Shown: piece after piece, positions 26,906 through 36,089 of the stretch | Position numbering within the stretch: position 1 is the first letter of the stretch | Layout: every line of letters starts with the position of its first letter | DNA from: Oceanisphaera litoralis | GTDB lineage: Bacteria; Pseudomonadota; Gammaproteobacteria; Enterobacterales; Aeromonadaceae | Direction of reading: 5' to 3' | Assembly (NCBI RefSeq): GCF_016907015.1 | Contig: NZ_JAFBBE010000001.1 | Span: 62,001-126,000 of the forward strand | DNA: 64,000 nucleotides | Notes under the pieces: generated by a model | What the model was told of the DNA's origin: nothing | The model's database searches: none | Seen by the model: only the letters and a program-made list of their open reading frames with translations | Program-made: the position numbers and the translations under genes

Positions 26906-27175
26906 GCACGATTTGGGGTAATACCGATCCCATTAAAGACGTGATCAGTTGCTGATAATAATACCGCGTTTAAAGTCCAGTCATACCGGGCTTGACCCGG
27001 TATCTTCCGGCAGGAGATCCTGACTTTCGTCAGGATGACGGCCTGGGCTGTAGATACCGCTTTAGCCGGCGCAAACCCACAAACGGCCCAGTACCTGCAG
27101 AATCGGTGTTAACGGCCAGCGGAGCTGGCCCTGCCGACTGAAGTGGCAGCTACAAGGCAACGCCAAATAACGAGC
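26906..27175. repeat. Repeat remnants after asnS
   Basis: No gene is seen. At 26981-27003 ATACCGGGCTTGACCCGGTAT forms a palindrome. At 27017-27040 the ATCCTGAC/GTCAGGAT family recurs, and at 27049-27075 TGTAGATACCGCTTTAGCCGGCGC belongs to the family seen at 61505-61605. Confidence 0.6.
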
Positions 27176-27520
27176 TTAAATACCGAAGGCAAATTTCAGG
27201 GCGAACAGCGCCGCCAGGGCCCAGACCACGGGGCTGACTTCGGCGGCGCGGCCGGCCAGCAGCTTGACTGCCACGAAGCTGATAAAGCCGAAGGCGATGC
27301 CGTTGGCGATGGAAAAGGTAAAGGGCATTATCACCAGCACCACCACGGCGGGGACCGCCTCGGTAATGTCATCCCAGTGCAGATGAGTCAGCTGGCCCAG
27401 CATCAGCACCGCCACATACATAAGGGCGCCGGCGGTGGCATAGGCCGGCACCATGCCCGCCACCACTTCCCGGCGCACATTGGTGCCCAGCTCTTCGAGG
27501 TGAAAATATTTATCCAGCAT
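27176..27520 (-). pseudogene. NCS2-type purine permease with large in-frame internal deletion
   Basis: The 114-residue frame begins MLDKYFHLEELGTNVRREVVAG, the N-terminus of adenine/guanine/hypoxanthine permeases of the NCS2 family (about 430 residues). It then jumps directly to VPAYATAGALMYVAVLML and DDITEAVPAVVVLVIMPFTFSIANGIAFGFISFV, which belong to the C-terminal quarter of these proteins. Roughly 310 codons are missing, yet the frame is intact. The remaining protein cannot form the transport core and is probably a relic, unless the assembly has collapsed the gene. Confidence 0.8.
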
Positions 27521-27652
27521 AGGGGGAAGCGACCGTATTGATAAAAGTGCCTGAAATTATCGACTCAAAAGACCCCTTTGGCAATTACGGGGCCGGCAGC
27601 CGGCCGTCACCGCGAATAGACAGCTCCCGAACTCCTCTCATTCGCTCCCGCC

Positions 27653-27666
27653 TTGATCACGATCAA
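27653..27666. promoter_or_regulatory. FNR-type binding site upstream of torECAD
   Basis: TTGATCACGATCAA is a perfect match to the FNR half-sites TTGAT-N4-ATCAA. The hexamer TAGCAT at 27689-27694 lies at the spacing expected for a -10 box when FNR sits near -41. The torE start is at 27803, so the leader is about 100 bases. Confidence 0.7.
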
Positions 27667-27802
27667 TCTTCATTCAAATCACTGCTGTTAGCATGTGTTC
27701 GGCACTCATCGCATGCTGTTGTTTATGCGAGGAAAACATTATCTGCACAGGTATCGAGCTCATAAGCAGAATACGGGCTCCGGAACGTCAAGGGACATCA
27801 CC

Positions 27803-27973
27803 ATGCACAATACTTCTCCCACACCGGCCCGCTCCCGTCGTCGGGAATGGCTGACATTTCTATTGATTACCGTGGTTTTATTTCCCCTGCTCAGCGTCAT
27901 GGCGGTGGGCGGGTACGGCTTTATCGTCTGGATGCTGCAGATCGTTTTCGGCCCCCCCGGCCACGGTGCCTGA
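27803..27973 (+). CDS. torE: TorE/NapE-family small membrane protein
   Basis: The 56-residue protein starts MHNTSPTPARSRRREWLTF (AAGGGA precedes the ATG) and has one membrane segment, FLLITVVLFPLLSVMAVGGYGFIVWM, ending GPPGHGA. This is the NapE/TorE signature (REW then GGYGFIVWM). In Shewanella torE precedes torC in the TMAO respiration operon; its exact role is unclear. The longer open frame upstream (from 27695) has no support. Confidence 0.9.
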   Translation: MHNTSPTPARSRRREWLTFLLITVVLFPLLSVMAVGGYGFIVWMLQIVFGPPGHGA

Positions 27974-28010
27974 TCCCTGAAGTCTCCTAGACCCTGACAC
28001 GAGAACCGCC

Positions 28011-29198
28011 ATGCTGACTTTACTCAAAAAACTCTGGAATACCCTCAAACGCCCTCCGGTACACATCAGCCTGGGCGTGCTGACCCTGGGCGGCTTTGTG
28101 GCCGGCGTCATTTTCTGGGGTGGTTTCAATACCGCGCTGGAAGTCACCAACACCGAAGAATTCTGTATCGGCTGTCATGAAATGCAGAACAACGTCTATC
28201 AGGAGCTGCAGGACACCACTCACTGGTCCAACCGCTCCGGCGTGCGTGCCACCTGCCCCGACTGCCATGTGCCTCACGACTGGACCAACAAGATTGCCCG
28301 CAAGATGCAGGCCAGCAAGGAAGTCTGGGGCAAGGTATTCGGCACCATCGACACCCGGGAAAAATTCCTCGATAAACGGCTGGAGCTGGCCCAGCACGAA
28401 TGGGCCCGTTTCTCGGCCAACGGCTCGCTGGAGTGCCGCAACTGTCACGACTACAACAGCATGAACTGGGATGTGATGTCCGACAAGGCCAGGCGTTTCA
28501 TGAAGCCCGCCGCCGAACGTAACCAGAGCTGTATCGACTGTCACAAGGGCATCGCCCACCAGTTGCCCGAGCAGATGACCTTCAAGGATCCGGCGCTCGA
28601 CCAGCTGGAGCAGCGCGCCCAGGGGCTGAGCCCGGATGAAGGCGGCAGCTACTACACCGTCAAGGCCGTGACCCTGTATCTGGATCCCGAACTGACCCAG
28701 GAAGCCGGCGAGCTGGAAGCGGCCAGCCCGGTCAAGCTGCTGGAAGAAGACGGCGACAGCGTCAAGCTGCTGGTCCCCGCCTGGCGCAAGACGCGCGGTT
28801 TTGGCCGGGTGCTGTATGAAGACTTCGGCATGAACATCACCAGCCTGGTGCTGGAAAAGGAAGTGGCGCAGAACGACCAGCTGGTGCAGTTAATCAGTGC
28901 CGCCGAGGTCGACGAGATGACAGGTCTGCCCTGGGAGCAGGTAGAAGTGGCCCTCTGGACCCAGTCCGGCGCCCTGCTGCCGGAAGCCGAAGACATCTGG
29001 GGCTATGCCCGGGATACCTATCGCAGCGCTTGCAGCGTCTGTCACTCCCAGCCGGCCGAAGCGCACTTCGACGCCAACACCTGGCCGGGCATGTTTGCCG
29101 GTATGGTCGGCTTCACCAACATGGATGCGGACACCCAGGCGCTGGTGCTCAAATACCTGCAGAAACATTCGTCCGATTATTCCGACGGCGCACACTGA
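28011..29198 (+). CDS. torC: Pentaheme c-type cytochrome TorC
   Basis: TorC is a membrane-anchored quinol oxidase of the NapC/NirT family that passes electrons to periplasmic TorA. The 395-residue protein has an N-terminal anchor (about 17-40) and CXXCH heme motifs at 52, 82, 142, 174 and, in the TorC-specific C-terminal domain, CSVCH at 341. The five-heme arrangement separates TorC from four-heme NapC. Confidence 0.97.
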   Translation: MLTLLKKLWNTLKRPPVHISLGVLTLGGFVAGVIFWGGFNTALEVTNTEEFCIGCHEMQNNVYQELQDTTHWSNRSGVRATCPDCHVPHDWTNKIARKMQASKEVWGKVFGTIDTREKFLDKRLELAQHEWARFSANGSLECRNCHDYNSMNWDVMSDKARRFMKPAAERNQSCIDCHKGIAHQLPEQMTFKDPALDQLEQRAQGLSPDEGGSYYTVKAVTLYLDPELTQEAGELEAASPVKLLEEDGDSVKLLVPAWRKTRGFGRVLYEDFGMNITSLVLEKEVAQNDQLVQLISAAEVDEMTGLPWEQVEVALWTQSGALLPEAEDIWGYARDTYRSACSVCHSQPAEAHFDANTWPGMFAGMVGFTNMDADTQALVLKYLQKHSSDYSDGAH

Positions 29199-29221
29199 TC
29201 ACGAGTTGACGAGGCAAAGAT

Positions 29222-31690
29222 ATGGCAATTTCACGCAGACATTTTCTCAAGGGACTGGCCGCCAGCTCGGCGGCGGCCCTGATTGGGCAGAGCCTGCTGG
29301 TGCGTACGGCCGAAGCGGCGGTTTCCGGTGAGGGAAGCTGGAAGATGGCCGGTTCCCACTGGGGTGCCTTCAAGGCGCTGGTCAAGGGTGGCGTGGTCAG
29401 CGAGGTCAAGGCCTTCGAACTGGACCAGCACCCCACCGACATGCTGAACGGCATCAAGGGGCTGATTTACAACCCTTCGCGTATTCGCTATCCCATGGCC
29501 CGGCTCGACTGGCTGAAAAACCGCGAGCACAGCGACCGCACCCAACGAGGCGACAACCGCTTTGTGCGCCTGACCTGGGACGAGGCGCTGGATCTGTTTC
29601 ATGAAGAACTGGAACGGGTGCAAACCCAGTACGGCCCCTGGGCCCTGTATGCCGGTGCCACCGGCTGGCGCCAGACCGGTCAGTTTCACAGCTGTGGCAG
29701 CCACATGCAGCGGGGGGTGAACCTGCACGGCAACTTCGTCAACAAGGTCGGCGATTACTCCACCGGCGCCGGTCAGGTGATCATGCCCTATGTGCTGGGC
29801 TCCACCGAGGTATACGATCAGGGCACCTCATGGCCCTTGATCCTGGAGCACACCAAGACCCTGGTGCTGTGGGCCAACGATCCCTACAAGAACCTGCAGG
29901 TCGGCTGGAACTGCGAAACCCACCAGGCCTACGGCTACCTGGAACAGCTTAAGGCCAAGATTGCCGACGGCAGCATCAGGGTGATCAGCATAGATCCGGT
30001 GCAGACCAAAACCCAGGCCTATCTCGGCTGCGAGCAGCTCTATATCAATCCTCAGAGCGACGTGGCCTTCATGCTGGCCATCGCCCATACCCTGTACCGT
30101 GAAGAATTGTACGACAAGCGTTTTCTCGGCACCTACACCCTGGGTTTCGAGCCCTTTATCGACTATGTGCTGGGCAAGACCGAAGACAAGGTGGAAAGAA
30201 CCCCCGAGTGGGCCGCGGCCATCTGCGGCATCGACGCCGATCACATTCGCGAGTTCGCCCGTCAGCTGGCGGCCGATCGTACCCAGCTGATGTTCGGCTG
30301 GGCCATTCAGCGTCAGCAGCATGGCGAACAGCCCTACTGGGCCGGCGCCGTGCTGGCGGCCATGCTGGGCCAGATTGGCCTGCCCGGCGGCGGCATCAGC
30401 TATGCCCATCATTACAGTTCCATCGGGGTGCCGGCCACCGGTGCCAGCGCACCGGGGGGCTTTCCTCGCAACCTGGATCCGGGCAAGAAGCCCGTGCACG
30501 ACAACGACGACTTCCAGGGCGCCAGCCGCATCATTCCCGTGGCCCGCTGGATCGACTGCCTGCTCGATCCGGGCGGCAAGATCCAGTACAACGGCGGTGA
30601 GGTCACCTTCCCCGACGTGAAAATGTGCATCTTCAGCGGCTGCAACCCCTGGCACCATCACCAGGATCACAACCGCATGAAGCAGGCGTTCCGCAAACTG
30701 GACACCGTGGTCACCATCGATTATTCCTGGAACGCCACCTGCCGCTTCTCGGATCTGGTGCTGCCGGCCTGTACCCAGTTCGAACGCAACGACATCGATA
30801 TCTACGGCTCCTACGCCAAGCGCGGCCTGCTGGCCATGCACAAGCTGGTGGATCCCCTGTTTCATTCCCGCAGCGACTTCGATATTTTCACCGCCCTGTG
30901 CCGCCGCTACGGCCGCCACGAGGAATACACCCAGGGCAAGGACGAGCGCCAGTGGCTGGCCCAGCTCTACGATGAATGCCGCAAGGCAAATGAGGGCAGC
31001 TACCCCATGCCCGAGTTCGATGAATTCTGGGAACAGGGCTATGTGGACTTCGGTGAAGGCAGCAGTTGGGTGCGCCATGCCGCCTTTCGGGAAGATCCGG
31101 AAGTCAACGCCGTGGGCACGCCCTCCGGCTTTATCGAGATCAGCAGCCGCAAGATCGGCAGCTACGGTTACGAAGACTGCAAGTCTCACCCGGTATGGAT
31201 GGAAAAGGCCGAGCGCTCTCACGGGGGGCCCGGCTCGGACAAGTACCCGCTTTGGTTACAATCGGTACACCCGGATCAACGACTGCACTCCCAGATGTGC
31301 GAGTCCGACGAATATAGGGCCACCTATACGGTACAGGGGCGGGAGCCGGTGTACCTGAGCCCCGCCGATGCCGAGGCTCGCGGCATTAGCGACGGCGATC
31401 TGGTTCGGGTATTCAACGATCGGGGCCAGTTGCTGGCCGGCGCCCGGGTATCGGACCGCTTCCGGTCCGGGGTGATCCGCATCCACGAAGGCGCCTGGTA
31501 CGGCCCCACCGATGCCGGCATAGGTGCGCTCGACACCTATGGCGATCCCAATACCCTGACCCTGGATGTGGGCACCTCCAGACTGGCCCAGGCCCCCAGT
31601 GCCAACACCTGTCTGGTGGAAATAGAAAAATTCACCGGCCCCGCGCCGGCCGTGACCTCCTTCGGTGGTCCCGACATGGTGGAGATCTGA
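29222..31690 (+). CDS. torA: Trimethylamine-N-oxide reductase TorA
   Basis: This periplasmic molybdopterin enzyme reduces TMAO as a terminal electron acceptor. The 822-residue protein has a twin-arginine signal SRRHFLKG at 4-11, cleaved near residue 32. The molybdenum-ligand serine is S180 in GDYSTGAGQ, as in E. coli TorA. The C-terminal dinucleotide-binding domain contains [12 protein letters not shown]. It is followed four bases later by its chaperone torD. Confidence 0.97.
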   Translation: MAISRRHFLKGLAASSAAALIGQSLLVRTAEAAVSGEGSWKMAGSHWGAFKALVKGGVVSEVKAFELDQHPTDMLNGIKGLIYNPSRIRYPMARLDWLKNREHSDRTQRGDNRFVRLTWDEALDLFHEELERVQTQYGPWALYAGATGWRQTGQFHSCGSHMQRGVNLHGNFVNKVGDYSTGAGQVIMPYVLGSTEVYDQGTSWPLILEHTKTLVLWANDPYKNLQVGWNCETHQAYGYLEQLKAKIADGSIRVISIDPVQTKTQAYLGCEQLYINPQSDVAFMLAIAHTLYREELYDKRFLGTYTLGFEPFIDYVLGKTEDKVERTPEWAAAICGIDADHIREFARQLAADRTQLMFGWAIQRQQHGEQPYWAGAVLAAMLGQIGLPGGGISYAHHYSSIGVPATGASAPGGFPRNLDPGKKPVHDNDDFQGASRIIPVARWIDCLLDPGGKIQYNGGEVTFPDVKMCIFSGCNPWHHHQDHNRMKQAFRKLDTVVTIDYSWNATCRFSDLVLPACTQFERNDIDIYGSYAKRGLLAMHKLVDPLFHSRSDFDIFTALCRRYGRHEEYTQGKDERQWLAQLYDECRKANEGSYPMPEFDEFWEQGYVDFGEGSSWVRHAAFREDPEVNAVGTPSGFIEISSRKIGSYGYEDCKSHPVWMEKAERSHGGPGSDKYPLWLQSVHPDQRLHSQMCESDEYRATYTVQGREPVYLSPADAEARGISDGDLVRVFNDRGQLLAGARVSDRFRSGVIRIHEGAWYGPTDAGIGALDTYGDPNTLTLDVGTSRLAQAPSANTCLVEIEKFTGPAPAVTSFGGPDMVEI

Positions 31691-31693
31691 TTG

Positions 31694-32341
31694 ATGACAC
31701 ACAGCACCACGGCAGGCGACAGCCTGCCCCTCAATGCAACGGAATACTGGCAGCAGCAGGCCCTGCTGTGCCAGTGGTTTTCTACCCTGCTGTCCAGAGA
31801 GCTGAGCGAGGCCGAGCTGAAGGCCTACCAAGGCGGAGACGCCGATCCCCTGCTGGACGAACTGGCCCTGCAACCGGCGCTGGCCGAGCCGACCAGCAGA
31901 CTGCATCAGGCCATCGGCCTCCTGTCGCTGCTGGCACATCCACGACTGGAGCTGGCCGCGGATTTTGCCGGTCTTTTTCTGAGCGACGCCCGCCACAGCC
32001 CGGCCCCTTACGCCTCGCTGTATCAGGACAAGGGCACCTTCAATGGCCCGGCGGCCCAACGTATGGCAAGCCGGCTGGCGGCGGCAGGCTATGCGGTGGA
32101 TGGCGACTTCAAGGAGCCGGCGGATCACCTGGCAGTGATGCTGGATTACCTGGCCGAGGGTTATCGGCGACTGGCCATGGCGCCCACGCCGGAGGCCGAA
32201 GCCGATCTCAAGCGGTTTGTCGGCGAAGAACTGGCCAGCTGGTTGCCCGAGCTGAGCCGCCGTGCGCAGAATACAGACACCGCCAGCGATTTCTATCCGG
32301 CGCTGGTGACCCTGATCACGGCATTTTGCCAACACGTCTGA
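31694..32341 (+). CDS. torD: TorA-specific chaperone TorD
   Basis: TorD binds the TorA twin-arginine signal and prepares the apoenzyme for cofactor insertion. The 215-residue all-helical protein contains FAGLFLSDARHSPAPYASLYQDKGTF, the conserved TorD family centre, and EPADHLAVMLDYLA. It starts at an ATG directly after the torA stop. The gene order torECAD matches Shewanella; no torRST sensor genes are in the window. Confidence 0.93.
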   Translation: MTHSTTAGDSLPLNATEYWQQQALLCQWFSTLLSRELSEAELKAYQGGDADPLLDELALQPALAEPTSRLHQAIGLLSLLAHPRLELAADFAGLFLSDARHSPAPYASLYQDKGTFNGPAAQRMASRLAAAGYAVDGDFKEPADHLAVMLDYLAEGYRRLAMAPTPEAEADLKRFVGEELASWLPELSRRAQNTDTASDFYPALVTLITAFCQHV

Positions 32342-32387
32342 TTCATGTGTGAGGGGTGAGGGGTGAGGGAACTCCCCTCTCATTCCC

Positions 32388-33839
32388 TCAGTTGATCACG
32401 AACAATTCCATGAACTCGTTGACCGGTGTGGTTTCAAGCCTCGCCTGATCCAGGCACAGTTCCAGGATCTGCCGGCAGCGCGCCGGTGGAAAACGGGTCT
32501 GCAGGTTGCGCATGAACTTCTGCTCCAGCACGGGGATGGCCTCGGCCCGGCGGCGGCGGTGGCCGATGGGATACTCCACCTCCACCTTGTCGGTATGGCT
32601 GCCGTCCTTGAAGAACACCTGGATGGCGTTGGCGATGGCGCGCTTGTCGGCTTCCAGGTATTCGGCGCTGTAGCGCGGCTCTTCCACTACCTCCATCTTG
32701 TCACGCAGGGAATCGATGCGGGGATCGGCACCGTGAACCTCGTCTTCATAGTGCTCGGCCACCAAATCGCCATAAAGCAGCGGCACCGCCACCATGTATT
32801 GCAGGCAGTGATCCCGATCCGCCGGGTTGGCCAGAGCCCCCACCTTGGAGATGATGCGAATGGCGGACTCGTGGGTGCAGATCCGGATGCGGTCGATATC
32901 ATCGAGTCTGTCTTTCACCAGCGGGTGCAATTGCACCGCGCACTCGACTGCGGTCTGGGCATGAAATTCGGCGGGAAAGCTGAGTTTGAACAGCACGTTT
33001 TCCATCACGTAGCTGCCGAAGGGCTGACCGACCTTAAGCTCCCGGCCGTTGAACAACACCTCATTAAAGCCCCACCTGGGCGCGCTGAGTGCCGACGGCA
33101 GGCCCATTTCTCCCTTCATGGTGATCATCGCCAGTCGCACGGCGCGGGCGGTGGCATCCCCCGCCGCCCAGGACTTGCGCGAGCCGGCATTGGGGGCATG
33201 GCGGTAGGTACGCAGGGCGCAGCCGTCGACCCAGGCCTGAGACAGGGCGTCGATAATCTGCTCGCGACTGCCGCCCAGCATGCGGGTAATGACGGCGGTA
33301 GACGCCACCCGCACCAGCAGCACGTGATCCAGCCCCACCCGGTTGAAGCTGTTTTCCAGCGCCAGCACACCCTGAATTTCGTGGGCCTTGATCATGGCGG
33401 TGAGCACATCGCGCAGGGTCAGCGGCGCCCTGCCCTCGGCCACCGCCACCCGGCTCAGGTAATCGGCGGTGGCGAGAATCCCCCCCAGATTGTCGGACGG
33501 ATGCCCCCACTCGGCCGCCAGCCAGGTATCGTTGAAGTCCAGCCAGCGGATAATGCAGCCGATATTGAAGGCGGCGGTCACCGGATCCAGCTCGTGAGAG
33601 GTACCGGGCACCCGGGCACCGTGCCGCACCAGGGTGCCGGGCACGGTCGGACCCAGATGCTTGGTGCATTCAGGAAAACGCAGCGCCAGCAGGCCACAGC
33701 CCAGGGTATCGGCCAGGCAGTGGCGGGCGGTGTTGTAGGCCTCCTCCGAGCCGATCTCGGTATCGACCACATACTCGGCGATGGTGACCAGCAATGGGTC
33801 GGGCTCGGGTCTCTGGTTCAGATCAACGTTGCTACTCAT
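32388..33839 (-). CDS. prpD: 2-methylcitrate dehydratase PrpD
   Basis: PrpD dehydrates 2-methylcitrate in propionate catabolism. The 483-residue protein of the MmgE/PrpD family shows [41 protein letters not shown] (active-site region) and [14 protein letters not shown]. It follows prpC by 13 bases as the third gene of prpBCD. No acnD/prpF alternative or prpR regulator is seen nearby. Confidence 0.95.
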   Translation of the reverse strand: MSSNVDLNQRPEPDPLLVTIAEYVVDTEIGSEEAYNTARHCLADTLGCGLLALRFPECTKHLGPTVPGTLVRHGARVPGTSHELDPVTAAFNIGCIIRWLDFNDTWLAAEWGHPSDNLGGILATADYLSRVAVAEGRAPLTLRDVLTAMIKAHEIQGVLALENSFNRVGLDHVLLVRVASTAVITRMLGGSREQIIDALSQAWVDGCALRTYRHAPNAGSRKSWAAGDATARAVRLAMITMKGEMGLPSALSAPRWGFNEVLFNGRELKVGQPFGSYVMENVLFKLSFPAEFHAQTAVECAVQLHPLVKDRLDDIDRIRICTHESAIRIISKVGALANPADRDHCLQYMVAVPLLYGDLVAEHYEDEVHGADPRIDSLRDKMEVVEEPRYSAEYLEADKRAIANAIQVFFKDGSHTDKVEVEYPIGHRRRRAEAIPVLEQKFMRNLQTRFPPARCRQILELCLDQARLETTPVNEFMELFVIN

Positions 33840-33852
33840 GGTCGGGCTCCTA

Positions 33853-35025
33853 TCACCGCTTCGCTATGGGTATCCACTGCTGGGGAGGCGGGCCCACATA
33901 TTCGGCGTTGGGCCTTATGATGCGGTTGTGGGCGCGCTGCTCCATGATGTGCGCGGTCCAGCCGGTGACCCGGCTGAGCACGAAAAGAGGGGTAAACAAC
34001 CTGGTCGGAATGCCCATGAAGTGATAGGCACAGGCGTGATAGAAGTCGGCGTTGGCAAACAGCTTCTTCTCGCGCCACATCACCTCTTCTACCCGCTCGG
34101 ATATCGGATACAGCACCCGATCGCCCGCCGCTTCGCTCAGCTTTTTGGCCCAGGGCTTGATCAGCGCATTGCGCGGATCCTTCACCCTATAGACCGCATG
34201 GCCGAAGCCCATGACCTTTTCCTTGCGCGCCAGCATGCCCAGCAAGGCGGCCTCGGCCTCATCCGGCCCGCTCCACTGCTCTATCATTGCCATCGCCGCC
34301 TCGTTGGCGCCGCCATGCAGCGGGCCGCGCAAAGTGCCGATGGCGGCGGTTACCGCCGAATGCAGATCGGTCAGGGTAGAGGCGCACACACGTCCCGCAA
34401 AGGTGGAGGCGTTGAATTCGTGTTCCGCATACAGCACCAGCGAACAGTTCATGACCTTGACGTCCAGCTCGGGCGGAGCTTCGCCGCGCAGCATATGCAG
34501 GAAGTGGCCACCCAGGCTGTCGTCATCCAGCGCGGTGTCGATGCGCACGCCGTCGTGGGCGTAGCGATACCAGTAGCAGAGGATCGAGGGCAGCAGCGAC
34601 AGCAGGCGTTCGGCCGCCTCCTGCTGCTCGCCGAACCTGTGTTCCGTCTCCAGGTTGCCGAGCAGGGAGCAGCCGGTGCGCAGCACGTCCATCGGGTGGG
34701 CCGAGGCCGGTATCAGCTCGAGCACGGTGCGCAGCGCCGCCGGCAGGCCGCGATTGGCCCGCAACCGGGCCTTGAAGGCGCCCAGTTCTCCCTTGTTGGG
34801 CAAATAGCCCTTCAGCAGCAGAAAGGCCACCTCTTCAAACCGGGCGTGGGCGGCCAGATCGTTAATATCATAGCCGCGATAGGTCAGGCCGGAGCCGGGC
34901 TTGCCCACGGTGCAGAGGGCGGTCTGGCCGGCGATCTGGCCGCGTAGTCCTTCTGCGTTAAGTCCTTCTGCGTTAAGTCCTTCGGCGTTAAGTCCTTCGG
35001 CGTTAAGTCCTTCGGCGTTAGTCAT
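33853..35025 (-). CDS. prpC: 2-methylcitrate synthase PrpC with N-terminal pentapeptide repeat
   Basis: PrpC condenses propionyl-CoA with oxaloacetate. The ATG at 35025 is preceded by GGAGGC and gives 390 residues. The citrate-synthase fold is clear: [33 protein letters not shown] (catalytic His) and [14 protein letters not shown]. The first ~27 residues contain five tandem copies of a pentapeptide A-E-G-L-N, encoded by a 15-base repeat. This extends the flexible tail before [15 protein letters not shown], where other PrpC proteins begin. The repeat likely grew by replication slippage and should not affect catalysis. Confidence 0.95.
   Translation of the reverse strand: MTNAEGLNAEGLNAEGLNAEGLNAEGLRGQIAGQTALCTVGKPGSGLTYRGYDINDLAAHARFEEVAFLLLKGYLPNKGELGAFKARLRANRGLPAALRTVLELIPASAHPMDVLRTGCSLLGNLETEHRFGEQQEAAERLLSLLPSILCYWYRYAHDGVRIDTALDDDSLGGHFLHMLRGEAPPELDVKVMNCSLVLYAEHEFNASTFAGRVCASTLTDLHSAVTAAIGTLRGPLHGGANEAAMAMIEQWSGPDEAEAALLGMLARKEKVMGFGHAVYRVKDPRNALIKPWAKKLSEAAGDRVLYPISERVEEVMWREKKLFANADFYHACAYHFMGIPTRLFTPLFVLSRVTGWTAHIMEQRAHNRIIRPNAEYVGPPPQQWIPIAKR
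34946..35020. repeat. Five tandem 15-bp repeats in the prpC start
   Basis: Unit AGTCCTTCKGCGTTA (plus strand) repeats at 34946, 34961, 34976, 34991 and 35006; the first two copies have T and the last three G at the variable position. The period is a multiple of three, so copy-number changes keep the reading frame. Confidence 0.92.
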
Positions 35026-35929
35026 GCTTGCCTCCTTGCGGTTTTTTAACGGCGCGTCCGGCTGGAGCCGGGTGCGCGAACAGGGCATCCAGTCTGGCCT
35101 CGTACTCATGATAGCCGAGGGTCTGATAAAGCTGCTCCCGGGTCTGCATCTGCTCCAGCACATCACGCTGATGGCCCCGACTCAGGATCTCGCGATAAAG
35201 GGTTTCTGCCGCCCGACTCATGGCCCTGAAGGCCGACAGCGGATAAAGCACCATGGCCACGCCCGCCTCGGCCAGCTCGTGCTGACCGAACAAGGGCGTC
35301 TTGCCGAACTCGGTGATATTGGCCAGCACAGGTACTGTTACCGCCTCGCAGAAGCGGCGGTATTGCCCCAGGCTTTCCATGGCCTCGGGAAAGATAAAGT
35401 CGGCGCCGGCGGCCACGCAGGCCCGGGCTCGCTCCACGGCACTGTTCATGCCCTCCACCGCCAGGGCGTCGGTACGGGCCATGATGGCAAACCGGCTATC
35501 GGTGCGGGCATCAACCGCCGCCTTGACTCTGTCCACCATCTCGCCGAGCGAGACGATGGCCTTGTTGGGCCTGTGACCGCAGCGCTTCTGCGCCACCTGA
35601 TCCTCGATATGAATGCCGGCCACCCCGGCCCGCTCCATCTCCCGCACGGTGCGGGCGATGTTGAAGGCGCCACCGAAGCCGGTATCCACATCCACCAGCA
35701 GCGGCAGCTCGCAGGCCCCGGTGATACGACGAGCGTCTTCCAGCACGTCGTTCAGGCTGGTCATGCCCAGATCCGGCAGCCCGAACGAGGCATTGGCCAC
35801 CCCGGCGCCAGACAGATAGAGCGCCTGGTGTCCGGCCTGCTCGGCCTGCATGGCGCTGTAGGCATTGATGGCGCCGACGATAATCAGCGGTTGCGCCCCT
35901 TGCAGCGCCTCGTACAGACTAAGCTTCAT
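35018..35929 (-). CDS. prpB: 2-methylisocitrate lyase PrpB
   Basis: PrpB cleaves 2-methylisocitrate to pyruvate and succinate. The 303-residue ICL/PEPM-family protein has [19 protein letters not shown] (metal site) and the catalytic loop KRCGHRPNK. Its 3' end overlaps the prpC start by eight bases. prpB is the first gene of prpBCD; the promoter should lie at 35930-36089, where nothing diagnostic was recognised. Confidence 0.96.
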   Translation of the reverse strand: MKLSLYEALQGAQPLIIVGAINAYSAMQAEQAGHQALYLSGAGVANASFGLPDLGMTSLNDVLEDARRITGACELPLLVDVDTGFGGAFNIARTVREMERAGVAGIHIEDQVAQKRCGHRPNKAIVSLGEMVDRVKAAVDARTDSRFAIMARTDALAVEGMNSAVERARACVAAGADFIFPEAMESLGQYRRFCEAVTVPVLANITEFGKTPLFGQHELAEAGVAMVLYPLSAFRAMSRAAETLYREILSRGHQRDVLEQMQTREQLYQTLGYHEYEARLDALFAHPAPAGRAVKKPQGGKHD

Positions 35930-36089
35930 GGCTTTTTCTCGTTATCCGCACACAGGCTAAAAGTAGCAGCTAAAACGCTTAATAAAACGAGATGTACCGA
36001 CAAATAACGAGGGGCCGCCCCTGCTCACACTTGCCGCTTGTATCAGCATGAATGAACAGGATCGGGAAGGGATAGGTATCGGAGTCGCC

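Noticed and set aside
27685-27694. CTGTTAGCAT as a TorR box before torECAD
   Set aside because: Only 7 of 10 bases match CTGTTCATAT, and there is no convincing cluster of four boxes.
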